A DNA stretch of 64,000 bases from an uncultured Oscillibacter sp. GTDB lineage: Bacteria; Bacillota; Clostridia; Oscillospirales; Oscillospiraceae. The stretch is taken from assembly GCA_905234565.1 (NCBI GenBank), contig CAJOHW010000003.1:1-64000 (forward strand), written 5' to 3'. The notes beneath the pieces are model-generated. The model saw only the letters and a list, made by a program, of their open reading frames with translations. It had not been told where the DNA came from and did not search any database. Shown piece by piece: positions 33,282 to 42,080 of this stretch. The position numbers and the translations under genes are program-made. Position 1 is the first letter of the stretch; every line of letters starts with the position of its first letter.

Positions 33282-34082
33282 ATGGACAACCCTGTCTTCA
33301 AACTGGAAAAAGTGGTCCACGCCCCCCGGACGGAGGAAATGCAGGACTTTGAGGGGCCGCTGGATCTGATATTGTACCTGCTGAGCCGGAACCGCATGGA
33401 GATCCAGGATATCTCCGTATCCCTGATCTGCGATCAGTATCTGGCGTGGCTGGCCCTGCGGCAGAGCATGGATTTGGAGATTGCCAGCGAGTTTGTGGCT
33501 ATGGCGTCCCAGCTGATGGTGATCAAGTCCCGGATGCTTCTCTCCATTGAGGACGAGGAGACGAAAAACGAGATGGACGCCCTGATCCAGTCCTTGGAGG
33601 AACGGAAGCGGAATGAGGGCTACGCCCTGATCAAGCAGATGGCGGAGCGGATGGCATCCTTGGAGGAGTTCGGACGGAGTATCGTCACCCGGCCCCCGGA
33701 ACCGGCGGAGCATGGAAAGGTTTACATCTACAAACAGGCCCCGTCGGACCTGGAAAAGGCCCTGGCGGAACTGCAAAACCGGTCCAACCGGGTGCTGCCC
33801 TCCCCGGAGGCGGCCTTCCGGGAGATTGCCCGGCATGAGCCCTACCCGGTGGAGAGCAAGGCCCAGGAGATTCTCCACCGGATCCGGGAACACGGCCTGC
33901 TGAAGCTGATTCAGCTGTTTTTCGGGTGCCGGAGCCGCAGCGAAATTGTGGCGACATTTTTGGCGGTGCTGGAACTGTGCCGCTCCCGGCTGCTGCGGCT
34001 GTCCGAGGCGGGACGGGATTTGACGGTCCGCCCCCGGAATGAGGGAGACGAGGAAGAATTGGAGGAACCGGAGGCCAGTTAA
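33282..34082 (+). CDS. Segregation and condensation protein A
   Basis: 266-residue kleisin that bridges SMC heads and binds ScpB in chromosome condensation. N-terminal FEGPLDLILYLLSRNRMEIQDI is the family signature, with the helical middle and the C-terminal winged helix (RSEIVATFLAVLELCRSRLL). Followed by scpB after 38 bases, as in other Firmicutes. Confidence 0.95.
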   Translation: MDNPVFKLEKVVHAPRTEEMQDFEGPLDLILYLLSRNRMEIQDISVSLICDQYLAWLALRQSMDLEIASEFVAMASQLMVIKSRMLLSIEDEETKNEMDALIQSLEERKRNEGYALIKQMAERMASLEEFGRSIVTRPPEPAEHGKVYIYKQAPSDLEKALAELQNRSNRVLPSPEAAFREIARHEPYPVESKAQEILHRIREHGLLKLIQLFFGCRSRSEIVATFLAVLELCRSRLLRLSEAGRDLTVRPRNEGDEEELEEPEAS

Positions 34083-34120
34083 TCCGGCTTTGAACGTTTC
34101 GATGGAAAGGAGGGACAGGC

Positions 34121-35302
34121 ATGGCTTCACAGCCCCAGGAAGTACAGGAGACACAAGGGGATCTGTCGGACCAGGAAGTGGAGTCCGCCGTGGAGGGCAT
34201 TCTGTTCGCCTCCGGGGAACCGGTCCATCTGGATCGGATCTGCCTGGCCCTCTCCATGGACCGGCAGGCGGTGGAGGCGGCGCTGCGGCGTCTGCGGGAC
34301 TACTACGCCTTTGAGCGCCGTGGAATCCGGCTGCTGCAATTAGAGGACAGCTGGCAGCTGTGTTCCGCCCCGGACCACGCGGAGATCATCCGCAAAGCCT
34401 TTGAGATCCGAAAACCCGCCAAACTCAGTCCCCCGGCCTTGGAAGCCCTGACCATTGTGGCCTATTACCAGCCCACCACCCGGGCCTATGTGGACAAGCT
34501 GCGGGGGGTGGACAGCGCCTATACCATGGGGCTCTTGCAGGAGCGGGGGCTGATTGAGGCCTGCGGACGGCTGCAAGTCCCGGGACGGCCCCTGCTGTAC
34601 CGGACCACGGAGCAGTTTCTGCGGGCGTTCCACCTGTCCAGTTTAGATGACCTGCCCCCTCTGCCGGAGGGCGGCATCGTCCCGGCGAAACCCAAAATCA
34701 GCGCCGACGAACCGGAACCGCCGGAGGACGGAGAGCGCGAACCGTCCCCGGAAAGCGAAAAGGAAGGCGCGGAGCAGAACGCGCCGCCGGAACCGGACCC
34801 CCCCGCGCCGCCGGTGATGCCGGTGGAAATCGGCCCGCCGCCGAGAGAAGCGCCAGAGGATCCCGTGGGCCCCATAGAGGACGGTTCGATAGACGCGGAG
34901 CCCATGGAGGAACCCTCAGAGGAAGATCTCATAGGGGATAACGCCGGGGAACCAGAGAACACCTGCTATGTCCCCCCTATGGGAAAGGGGCGGAAGCGTC
35001 CCCCACGGCGGAGACGAAAGATCAGCCGCCGCCGGAGGCTGGAAAAACGCCGCAGCCGCCGGGAGGTCCGCCGGGAACATCGCCATCGGCGGTGCCGCCG
35101 CCAGCGCAGAAGCCCTCCGGCGGAACCGGAGGGCGGCGTCCCGGGCGGTGAGTCGGCGTCAAATCCGGCTGCTGCGCCGGAGAGACAGACGGTCCGGCCT
35201 GGGAGCCGGGTGCGGCGTGTGCGAAGAAGCGCGGGGAGGTGGTTTCGATGCCTGCTCTTTGGGTGCTGGCTGTCCTGGCCCTGGTGGCCCTCCTGCTGCT
35301 GA
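34121..35302 (+). CDS. Segregation and condensation protein B with long tail and probable frame change
   Basis: The first 190 residues are ordinary ScpB: two winged helices with EGILFASGEPVHL, LSPPALEALTIVAYYQP and GRPLLYRTTEQFLRAF. After that comes a Pro/Glu/Ala-rich tail. At codon 284 (34970) the frame as annotated becomes Arg-rich and ends in a Trp/Cys string overlapping the next gene by 55 bases, which looks unnatural. The -1 frame from the C6T tract at 34972-34978 instead continues Pro/Ala/Glu-rich with normal codon use to a TGA at 35149-35151, giving about 341 residues. Either a -1 slip or an indel is implied. The core function in SMC loading is secure. Confidence 0.85.
   Translation: MASQPQEVQETQGDLSDQEVESAVEGILFASGEPVHLDRICLALSMDRQAVEAALRRLRDYYAFERRGIRLLQLEDSWQLCSAPDHAEIIRKAFEIRKPAKLSPPALEALTIVAYYQPTTRAYVDKLRGVDSAYTMGLLQERGLIEACGRLQVPGRPLLYRTTEQFLRAFHLSSLDDLPPLPEGGIVPAKPKISADEPEPPEDGEREPSPESEKEGAEQNAPPEPDPPAPPVMPVEIGPPPREAPEDPVGPIEDGSIDAEPMEEPSEEDLIGDNAGEPENTCYVPPMGKGRKRPPRRRRKISRRRRLEKRRSRREVRREHRHRRCRRQRRSPPAEPEGGVPGGESASNPAAAPERQTVRPGSRVRRVRRSAGRWFRCLLFGCWLSWPWWPSCC
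34972..34978 (+). other. Candidate -1 frameshift site in scpB
   Basis: The heptamer C CCC CCT, read GTC CCC CCT in the scpB frame, fits the X XXY YYZ pattern of -1 slippery sites. After slipping, codons have the composition of the preceding tail and end at a stop at 35149. A simple one-base indel in the C tract would look the same. Confidence 0.45.
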
Positions 35303-35889
35303 GTGTCCCTCTGGGGCTGCGGCTGACCGTCCGGGGACGGGAGATCACCTTGGACGCCCAGGCGGCGTTTCTCCGTCTGCGGCTGTATCCCCGTCCTGTC
35401 CGGAAGCCGGAGAAAAAACGTCCCAAACGGGAAAGGCCTCCGGAAAAACCCAGGGAGCCCAGGAAGTCAGAACCCTTTGACCTGTGGATGATTCCTGACG
35501 GGATCCGGGCCCTGCCGGGGCCCGCTTTGCGGGGACTGGGACGGATTCTGCGGGGCATCCGGGTGGAGCCTTTGGAAGTGTACTTCACCGCCGGGGGCAA
35601 GTTGGACCCGGCCCGGGCGGCGGACTTAAGCGGACGCCTGCTGTCGGCCATCTGGACCGTCATGCCCACGGCGGAACAGCTCCTGACCATCCCGGATCCC
35701 CTGCTGTACGTATCCCCGGACTTTGACGCGGAGAGAGACTACCTGTGGGCGGATGTGGGCCTCCGTCTCCGGCTGGCCACGGTACTCTCGGCGGTCATCC
35801 CGGTGCTTTTGGCCCTGGTGGAAATCCAAGGCCGGTCCCAAGAGCGGCGGGAAGCCAAAAAAGACGAAAAAACGGAAAAAGCCTCTTAA
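35248..35889 (+). CDS. DUF2953 membrane-anchored protein
   Basis: 213 residues. One N-terminal TM (LWVLAVLALVALLLLSVPLGL), then a soluble part that resembles DUF2953 proteins, commonly found just upstream of YtfJ/GerW in spore formers (YtfI in Bacillus). Function unknown, presumed sporulation related. ATG at 35248 chosen with GGGGAGG at 35233. It begins inside the zero-frame tail of scpB but about 97 bases after the stop of the -1 reading of scpB. gerW follows after 46 bases. Confidence 0.85.
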   Translation: MPALWVLAVLALVALLLLSVPLGLRLTVRGREITLDAQAAFLRLRLYPRPVRKPEKKRPKRERPPEKPREPRKSEPFDLWMIPDGIRALPGPALRGLGRILRGIRVEPLEVYFTAGGKLDPARAADLSGRLLSAIWTVMPTAEQLLTIPDPLLYVSPDFDAERDYLWADVGLRLRLATVLSAVIPVLLALVEIQGRSQERREAKKDEKTEKAS

Positions 35890-35935
35890 GCGATCCTCAT
35901 ATACGATGATTCTACAAAGGAAAGGAAGCGGAAGC

Positions 35936-36340
35936 ATGGACAAGGACACGACCAGCCCCCTGGACGCGGTCATGCGCTCTGTGGTGGAGCGGGTGCGGGA
36001 GATGGCGGACACCAACACGATTGTAGGCACCCCCATTCACACGCCGGACGGCGTGACGCTGATTCCCATCTCCCGGCTGAGCTTCGGATTCGGAAGCGGC
36101 GGCGGCAGTTACGGCAAAAACACCAAGGACGGCTTCGGCGGCGCCGGCGCGGCCAGCGTGCGCATCGACCCGGTGGCCTTTCTCACCGTGCGGGACGGCA
36201 TCACCCGGGTACTGCCCGTGGCCCCCGCGCCTATGAACACGGTGGAGCGGATTGTGGACATGGCCCCGGACCTGGTGGACCGGGTGGAAAATTATTTTGA
36301 CCGCAGAAAGGAAAAGAATCCGCCGGACGGGGTATCCTAA
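35936..36340 (+). CDS. GerW (YtfJ) family sporulation protein
   Basis: 134 residues with the family features: N-terminal amphipathic helix, NTIVGTPIHTPDGVTLIPISRLSFGFGSGGG split across two strands and a Gly-rich loop, and VAFLTV near the end. In Bacillus GerW is made in the forespore and is needed for normal spore germination. Paired with DUF2953 upstream as in other spore formers, which supports both calls. Confidence 0.92.
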   Translation: MDKDTTSPLDAVMRSVVERVREMADTNTIVGTPIHTPDGVTLIPISRLSFGFGSGGGSYGKNTKDGFGGAGAASVRIDPVAFLTVRDGITRVLPVAPAPMNTVERIVDMAPDLVDRVENYFDRRKEKNPPDGVS

Positions 36341-36368
36341 GAAGGATTTTTTCAAAGCGACACTTATC

Positions 36369-36446
36369 CTCGCGCTCTTTAAGATTTGTCACATTTCAGG
36401 CCGCTGACACGGCAACTGGCGGGAAATCTTAGGGCTCACGAGGATA
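36369..36446 (-). repeat. 78-bp dispersed element, copy 4
   Basis: Full copy in reverse orientation between gerW and the carboxypeptidase gene, ending eight bases before the AGGAG of the latter. AGATTT/AAATCT arms are intact; the core arm has one mismatch. Confidence 0.85.
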
Positions 36447-36469
36447 CAAAAACAGGAGATGCTTGTAAA

Positions 36470-37576
36470 ATGCGCGTACTGACAAAACGCCTGGTTTCCC
36501 TGGCCTTCGCGGCGCTGGTTCTGGTTTCCGCCCTTCCGGTTTCCACGGCGGAGGCCGCGCCGGAGATCTCCGCCACCGCCGCCATTCTGGTGGACGCCTC
36601 CTCCGGACAGGTGCTGTATGAGAGAAACGCGGACCGGAAGATGCTCATCGCCAGCACCACCAAAATTATGACCGCCCTCATCGCCATGCGGGACGGGAAC
36701 CTGTCCGACACCGTGACGGTCAGCGCCCACGCGGCGGCCACGGAGGGGTCCTCCATGTATTTGAAGGCGGGGGAGAAACTGTCCTTAGAGGCACTGCTGT
36801 ACGGCGTGCTGCTGTCCTCCGGCAACGACGCCGCCGCGGCGGTGGCGGAACATATCGCCGGAAGTGAGACGGCCTTTGCCCAGCGCATGAACGAGAAGGC
36901 CCAGGAACTGGGCATGACCAACAGTTCCTTTGCCAACCCCCACGGCCTGGACCACCCGGACCACTACTCCACCGCCCGGGATATGGCAAAACTCGCCGCC
37001 GCCGCCATGGAGGATCCGGTGTTCCGGCGCATCGCCTCCACCCGTACCGCCACCGTGGCGGGCCGGACCCTGACGAACCACAACAAGCTCTTAGGAACCT
37101 TAGACGGCTGCATCGGCCTGAAAACCGGATACACCCGGGCGGCGGGCCGGACCTTAGTCACCTGCGTGGAGCGGGAGGGACGGCGGCTGGTGGCCGTGAC
37201 CTTGCAGGACGGCAACGACTGGGCGGACCACACCAGCCTGTATGCGTACGGCTTCGCCCAGCCCGTCGCCCCGGCGGCTCCCGCTCCGATTCAAGGCAGC
37301 TATACCCTCCGGCCCCTGGTGTCCTCCGGCACCTACATGGGGGACGCCCCGGTCAGCGGCGGGGCCTTTCCCGCCGTGCCCCTGATGGCGGACACGGATC
37401 TTGCCTGCCGGGTACCGGAGGGGGCCCAGGTGTCCTGCCGTCTGCTGCTGTACGGCACCTTGCAGGCCCCGGTGACGGCGGGAACCCGGGCGGGAGAGGC
37501 GGTGTTTACCGCCGGAGGCGTGGAGATCGGACGGGTGTCCGTGCTGTGCGCCGTGAACATCCCGGCGGCGGCGTAA
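36470..37576 (+). CDS. D-alanyl-D-alanine carboxypeptidase (DacF/DacB class, S11)
   Basis: 368-residue exported penicillin-binding protein that trims the terminal D-Ala from peptidoglycan stem peptides. Signal peptide 1-30 (ALVLVSALPVSTAEA). Catalytic motifs in order: STTK (Ser-Lys), SGN, KTG (GLKTGYT). The C-terminal PBP5-type beta domain (about 275-368) lacks a clear amphipathic anchor. Neighbouring gerW and DUF2953 make a sporulation role (cortex cross-linking, like DacF) plausible. AGGAG is 11 bases from the ATG. Confidence 0.92.
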   Translation: MRVLTKRLVSLAFAALVLVSALPVSTAEAAPEISATAAILVDASSGQVLYERNADRKMLIASTTKIMTALIAMRDGNLSDTVTVSAHAAATEGSSMYLKAGEKLSLEALLYGVLLSSGNDAAAAVAEHIAGSETAFAQRMNEKAQELGMTNSSFANPHGLDHPDHYSTARDMAKLAAAAMEDPVFRRIASTRTATVAGRTLTNHNKLLGTLDGCIGLKTGYTRAAGRTLVTCVEREGRRLVAVTLQDGNDWADHTSLYAYGFAQPVAPAAPAPIQGSYTLRPLVSSGTYMGDAPVSGGAFPAVPLMADTDLACRVPEGAQVSCRLLLYGTLQAPVTAGTRAGEAVFTAGGVEIGRVSVLCAVNIPAAA

Positions 37577-37592
37577 CAGGGCAGGAAACAGC

Positions 37593-38291
37593 ATGGAACA
37601 GCGGATCCAAAAACTGTTTTCCGGCGTCTGTTCCCGGCGGAAGGCGGAGAGCTATTTGGCCGCCGGACGGGTGACGGTGAACGGGAAACCGGCGGTGCTG
37701 GGCCAGAAGGCGGACCCGGACCGGGACCGGATCCTCTTGGACGGGGAGCCCATCCCCCAGCCCCGCCGGACCGTGGTGATCCTTCTCCACAAGCCCCGGG
37801 GCTATGTGACCACCCTCTCCGATGAGCGGGGACGGAAAACCGTGGCGGAGTTGGTGCGCTCCTGCGGCCTCCGGGTGTATCCGGTGGGCCGTCTGGACCG
37901 GGACTCGGAGGGGCTTCTGCTCCTCACCAACGACGGAGATCTGGCCCAGCGGCTGGCCCATCCCAGTTCTTCCGTGGAAAAGGTCTACGAGGCCACGGTG
38001 GCGGGGAACCTCTCCGGGGCGGCGGCGCGGCTCTCCGCCCTGGGGGAACTGGACGGGGAACCTATCCGCCCGGTGGAGGTGTCCGTGATCCGGGAGAAGC
38101 CGGACCGGGCGGTGCTGTCCCTGACTCTCCGGCAGGGGAAGAACCGCCAGATCCGGCGGATGTGCGAGCAGTGCGGACTGCGGGTGCTGCGGTTGAAGCG
38201 GGTGCGGGAGCACACGTTGGAATTGGGGAACCTGCCCTGCGGCGCGTGGCGGTATCTGACGCCGGAGGAGACGGCGGCGCTATATCGGTGA
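37593..38291 (+). CDS. rRNA pseudouridine synthase, RsuA/RluB family
   Basis: 232 residues: an N-terminal S4 RNA-binding domain (RIQKLFSGVCSRRKAESYL) and a synthase domain with the catalytic Asp in GRLDRDSEGLLLLTNDG near 105. It modifies a uridine in 23S or 16S rRNA; the RluB subgroup is usual beside scpB and dac genes in Firmicutes. It starts 16 bases after the carboxypeptidase gene. Confidence 0.92.
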   Translation: MEQRIQKLFSGVCSRRKAESYLAAGRVTVNGKPAVLGQKADPDRDRILLDGEPIPQPRRTVVILLHKPRGYVTTLSDERGRKTVAELVRSCGLRVYPVGRLDRDSEGLLLLTNDGDLAQRLAHPSSSVEKVYEATVAGNLSGAAARLSALGELDGEPIRPVEVSVIREKPDRAVLSLTLRQGKNRQIRRMCEQCGLRVLRLKRVREHTLELGNLPCGAWRYLTPEETAALYR

Positions 38292-38329
38292 GGCACGGTT
38301 TGAGGCGCGATGTGAGGGGGCGATGATCG

Positions 38330-39175
38330 GTGAACATTCTGGGGACCATCCAGGGCAGAATGAACCGTTTCTCCAAGGGCCAGAAACGGATTGCCCGGTA
38401 CATCTTGGACCACTGTGACAAGGCCGCCTTTATGACCGCCAGCCGCTTAGGGGAGACGGTCCAGGTCAGCGAGTCCACGGTGGTGCGCTTTGCCTCGGAG
38501 GTGGGCTGTGACGGCTATCCGGGCTTACAGCGGGCCTTGCAGGATCTGCTGCGAAGCCGTCTCACCGCCGCCCAGCGCTTCCGGGAGACGGACTTCTCCG
38601 GGCCGGACCTTTTGGGGGCCGTGGTCCACTCGGACATGGAGAAACTCCGGCAGATGGCGGCTCTGGGGGACCGGGCCGCCCTGGAAGAGGGAGCGGAACG
38701 GATTCTGGGCGCCCGGCGGGTGTACATCTTAGGGGTCCGGTCCTCCTGTTTCGTGGCGGGCTACCTGCACTTCTATCTCCATCTTCTGCTGGAAAACGTG
38801 TCCCTGGTGCAGCCCAACGCCGCCGGGGAGATGTACGAGCAGCTCTTCCGCATCGGCCCCGGAGACGCGCTGATTGCGGTGAGCTTTCCCCGGTACTCCC
38901 GGATCACGGCGGACACGGTGAAGTTCGCCCGGGACCGGGGGGCCTCCATTCTGGCCGTGACGGACGGGGAGCGGTCCCCGGTGTACGCCCTGGCGGACAC
39001 CCGGCTGCTGGCCCCCTGTGAGATGATCTCCTTTGTGGACTCCATGGTGGCCCCCCTGTCCCTGATGAACGCCCTGCTGGTGGCCCTGGCCCGGCGCATG
39101 GATGCCGGGGATACCTTCTCCCAGCTGGAGGAGATCTGGAACGCCTACGGGGTCTTTGGACAGGAAGAAGAATAA
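38330..39175 (+). CDS. MurR/RpiR family transcriptional regulator
   Basis: 281 residues. N-terminal HTH_6 (FSKGQKRIARYILDH, then VQVSESTVVRFASEVGCDGYPGLQ) and a C-terminal SIS sugar-isomerase domain (about 110-250, ILGVRSSCFVAGYLH and VSFPRYSRITADTVKFA) that senses a phosphosugar. Starts with GTG nine bases after GAGGGGG. No sugar catabolic operon is adjacent, so the ligand is unknown. An inverted repeat follows the gene. Confidence 0.9.
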   Translation: MNILGTIQGRMNRFSKGQKRIARYILDHCDKAAFMTASRLGETVQVSESTVVRFASEVGCDGYPGLQRALQDLLRSRLTAAQRFRETDFSGPDLLGAVVHSDMEKLRQMAALGDRAALEEGAERILGARRVYILGVRSSCFVAGYLHFYLHLLLENVSLVQPNAAGEMYEQLFRIGPGDALIAVSFPRYSRITADTVKFARDRGASILAVTDGERSPVYALADTRLLAPCEMISFVDSMVAPLSLMNALLVALARRMDAGDTFSQLEEIWNAYGVFGQEEE

Positions 39176-39198
39176 ACAGAGAAGAAAACGGAAGCTCC

Positions 39199-39243
39199 GA
39201 TGAAATCCGCCATGGTTTCCGCCGGATTTCATCAGCGCTTCCC
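39199..39243. repeat. Inverted repeat before flavoprotein gene
   Basis: Perfect 11-bp arms GATGAAATCCG (39199-39209) and CGGATTTCATC (39233-39243), 23 bases apart, between the RpiR gene and the flavoprotein gene. It could end the first transcript or be an operator for the RpiR protein. No T tail is present. Confidence 0.55.
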
Positions 39244-39260
39244 GGACGCGGTGAGGGAAC

Positions 39261-40493
39261 GTGAGAAAGCGGATTGTGGTGATTGGCGGCGGGGCGGCGG
39301 GAATGCTGGCCTCCATCCGGGCCTCGGAGGCGGGAGGCGCCGTGACGGTGCTGGACCCCAACGAGCGCCTGGGAAAAAAACTGAATATCACGGGGAAGGG
39401 CCGGTGCAACCTGACCAATGACGCGGAGTTAGAGACGGTGCTGTCCCAAATCCCCCGGAACGGGCGGTTCCTGTACAGCGCCCTGGCCCGCTTCGGCCCC
39501 CGGGAGGTCATGTCCTTCTTTGAGGGGCTGGGAGTGCCTTTGACGGTGGAGCGGGGAAACCGGGTGTTTCCCGCGTCGGGACGGGCCTTCGATGTCAGCG
39601 CCGCTTTAGAGCGACAGATGAAAGCCCTGGGCGTCCGCTGGATCCGGGACCAGGCCCTGGCCGTGGAGACAGACGCCGGGAAAGTGACCGCCGTCCGGGG
39701 GGCACAGGACACCTATCCGGCGGAGGCGGTGATTCTGGCCACCGGGGGCGTGTCCTATCCCGCCACCGGGTCCACCGGGGAGGGACACCGTATCGCCCGG
39801 GAACTGGGCCATACCGTGACGCCCCTTCGGGGATCCCTGGTACCCCTGTGCGAACGGGGGAACCAGTGCGCCCGGATGCAGGGACTGAGTCTGCGGAACG
39901 TCCGCCTCACGGCGTTCGAGGACGGCAAACCGGTCTATGAGGGCTTCGGGGAACTGCTCTTTACTCACTTCGGCGTCAGCGGACCCTTGGTGCTGTCCGC
40001 CTCCGCCCACTTGGAGGACTTCTCCGCCCACCCCTGCCGCCTGGAACTGGATTTGAAGCCCGCCTTGGACCAGGCCGTCTTAGACCGGCGGCTGGTGTCG
40101 GACCTGCGGAAGTACGCCAACAGTGACTTTCAAAACGCCTTAAACGACCTCCTGCCCCGGAAACTGATCCCGGTGCTGGTGGACCTCAGCGGCGTGCCCC
40201 CGGAGGAAAAGGCCCACGACATCACCCGGGCACAGCGAAAGCGGGTGCTGTCCCTGCTCAAAGGCTTCCCCATTGAACTGGCGGGGCGTCGGAGCGTGGC
40301 GGAGGCGGTGGTCACCGCCGGAGGCGTGGCGGTATCGGAGGTGTCTCCCAAGACCATGGAGTCCAAACTTGTCAAGGGCTTATACTTCGCGGGGGAACTG
40401 CTGGACCTGGACGCCTACACGGGGGGCTTCAACCTGCAAATCGCCTGGTCCACGGGAAACGCGGCGGGCCTTGCCGCGGCGGGGGACACGTAA
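39261..40493 (+). CDS. FAD-dependent oxidoreductase, HI0933/BaiN family
   Basis: 410-residue flavoprotein. Rossmann motif VVIGGGAAGMLASIRA at the N-terminus, GKGRCNLTN (family signature), ATGGVSYPATGSTGEGH, and the C-terminal GLYFAGELLDLDAYTGGFNLQ. Relatives include BaiN, linked to bile acid C=C reduction, but most have no proven substrate. Starts at GTG 39261. Length and motifs are complete. Confidence 0.88.
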   Translation: MRKRIVVIGGGAAGMLASIRASEAGGAVTVLDPNERLGKKLNITGKGRCNLTNDAELETVLSQIPRNGRFLYSALARFGPREVMSFFEGLGVPLTVERGNRVFPASGRAFDVSAALERQMKALGVRWIRDQALAVETDAGKVTAVRGAQDTYPAEAVILATGGVSYPATGSTGEGHRIARELGHTVTPLRGSLVPLCERGNQCARMQGLSLRNVRLTAFEDGKPVYEGFGELLFTHFGVSGPLVLSASAHLEDFSAHPCRLELDLKPALDQAVLDRRLVSDLRKYANSDFQNALNDLLPRKLIPVLVDLSGVPPEEKAHDITRAQRKRVLSLLKGFPIELAGRRSVAEAVVTAGGVAVSEVSPKTMESKLVKGLYFAGELLDLDAYTGGFNLQIAWSTGNAAGLAAAGDT

Positions 40494-40539
40494 GCCGCGC
40501 TCATCGCGCTTATAAAGATAGAACAGGAGAAAAAGAACC

Positions 40540-42006
40540 ATGAAAAAGAGACTTGTCCGGGCGCTTTTGCTGTGCTGGGCGGCGCTGGCGTTTGTAAACG
40601 GCGCGTGGGCGGAGGAAGCAAACGCCCTAAAGGGATTGACTGTGTCCGAGGCTCAGGCGGAGGTCTCGTTCACCTGCGGAGAACCCGCCCGGTTGATCGT
40701 GGGCGTCTACAACGGGGACACCGGGGCCATGACAGCATCCGGCGGCGTCACGGTCCAACCGGGGCAGAAAACCGCCGCCGTCCCTCTGTCCGGACCCCTT
40801 CCGGAGAACTTCACCGCCTCCGCCTTTCTGACCGGAGCGGAGACTGCCCGCCCTCTGTGCGAAAAGTATACCGTGGATTCCCGTCCCCCCAAGGGATCGT
40901 CAGTCTATGCGGCGCTCTTTGACGGCGGGGAACTGGAATTTTACAGCGCGGATTCCGCGTCTCAGCTGGACCTGGGCGGCAGAACCCCGAAACAGGTCCA
41001 GGAAGTCACCCCATGGTGGCAGGCTCCCACGGAGATCACCCGGGTGACCTTTGTGGACCGGATCCAGCCGGAATCCGCCAGACGGTGGTTTTATGAATGC
41101 GGACAGTTGCGGGAAGTCCGGCAGATCGAAAATTTAGACACCTCCCGCACGACAAATTTATCCGGGATGTTCTGGGGCTGCGGCGCTTTGGCAGAGTTAA
41201 ATGTCAGCGGCTTCGATACCCGGAACGTGACGGATATGAGCCTGATGTTCACAAACTGCGCCAGTTTGACGGAACTGGATGTCAGCCATTTCGATACCCG
41301 CAATGTCACGGATCTGCGCTCCATGTTCCTTGGCTGCGGCGGACTGACAGCCCTGGATGTCAGCGGCTTTGAGACCCGCAACGTGACGGATATGAGCGGG
41401 ATGTTCTCCGGCTGCGGAAGTCTGACCCGCGTGGATGGGCTGGATCTGGAGACCGGAAACGTGAGAAATCTATCCCAGATGTTCTATGAATGCGCCAGTC
41501 TCACGGAACTGGATTTGAGTGGTTTCGATACCCGCAATGTCACGAATATGGGCATGATGTTCTATGGCTGCGCCGGGCTTACGGAATTGGACCTGAAAAA
41601 TTTCGATACCCGCAATGTCACGAATATGCGCACCATGTTTTTTGGGTGCCTGCGTCTGGAAAGCTTAAATGTCAGCAGTTTTGATACCGGTAAAGTCAAA
41701 GATATGGCGTATATGTTCGCAAGCACCAGCGTGAAAACCCTGGACCTCAGCGGCTTTGATACCGCCGCGGTGACGAATATGTCCCGGATGTTCGCCGGAT
41801 GCAGCAGACTACGCACCATCTATGCCTCGGAGCGGTTTGTGTGCCCTGATAACGCAAAAGAGATGTTTCTCGACTGCCTGTCCCTCATGGGCGATATCTC
41901 GTCCCACTATCAGAATATGCCTGCCTCGAACCGCAGCCAGTCCCTCTATGCCCACCTCGACGGCGGCGTGAACAACCCCGGGTATTTTACCCGCAAGCGT
42001 TCATAA
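40540..42006 (+). CDS. BspA-like (DUF285) repeat surface protein
   Basis: 488 residues. Signal peptide (LLLCWAALAFVNGAWAE), an N-terminal beta-rich segment to about 185, then about ten 24-residue DUF285 repeats of the pattern LDVSGFDTRNVTDMSGMFSGC (72 bp at DNA level), with VSGFDTRNVT nearly invariant, and a short C-terminal part. No LPXTG or wall-binding module is visible, so it may be secreted or held non-covalently. Such repeats mediate adhesion in gut and oral bacteria. It sits between two housekeeping units and is probably an accessory insertion. Confidence 0.85.
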   Translation: MKKRLVRALLLCWAALAFVNGAWAEEANALKGLTVSEAQAEVSFTCGEPARLIVGVYNGDTGAMTASGGVTVQPGQKTAAVPLSGPLPENFTASAFLTGAETARPLCEKYTVDSRPPKGSSVYAALFDGGELEFYSADSASQLDLGGRTPKQVQEVTPWWQAPTEITRVTFVDRIQPESARRWFYECGQLREVRQIENLDTSRTTNLSGMFWGCGALAELNVSGFDTRNVTDMSLMFTNCASLTELDVSHFDTRNVTDLRSMFLGCGGLTALDVSGFETRNVTDMSGMFSGCGSLTRVDGLDLETGNVRNLSQMFYECASLTELDLSGFDTRNVTNMGMMFYGCAGLTELDLKNFDTRNVTNMRTMFFGCLRLESLNVSSFDTGKVKDMAYMFASTSVKTLDLSGFDTAAVTNMSRMFAGCSRLRTIYASERFVCPDNAKEMFLDCLSLMGDISSHYQNMPASNRSQSLYAHLDGGVNNPGYFTRKRS

Positions 42007-42080
42007 AGCCCGTGAATGAAAGAGAACCTCCCAGGAGAGGAAACCCATAGATCCACAAATATCCACAAAGGAGAGACGAC

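Noticed and set aside
40494-40539. Further copy of the 78-bp element
   Set aside because: GCGCTCATCGCGCTTATAAAGAT slightly resembles one end (shown for position only), but the core and the length are missing, so chance similarity is likely.
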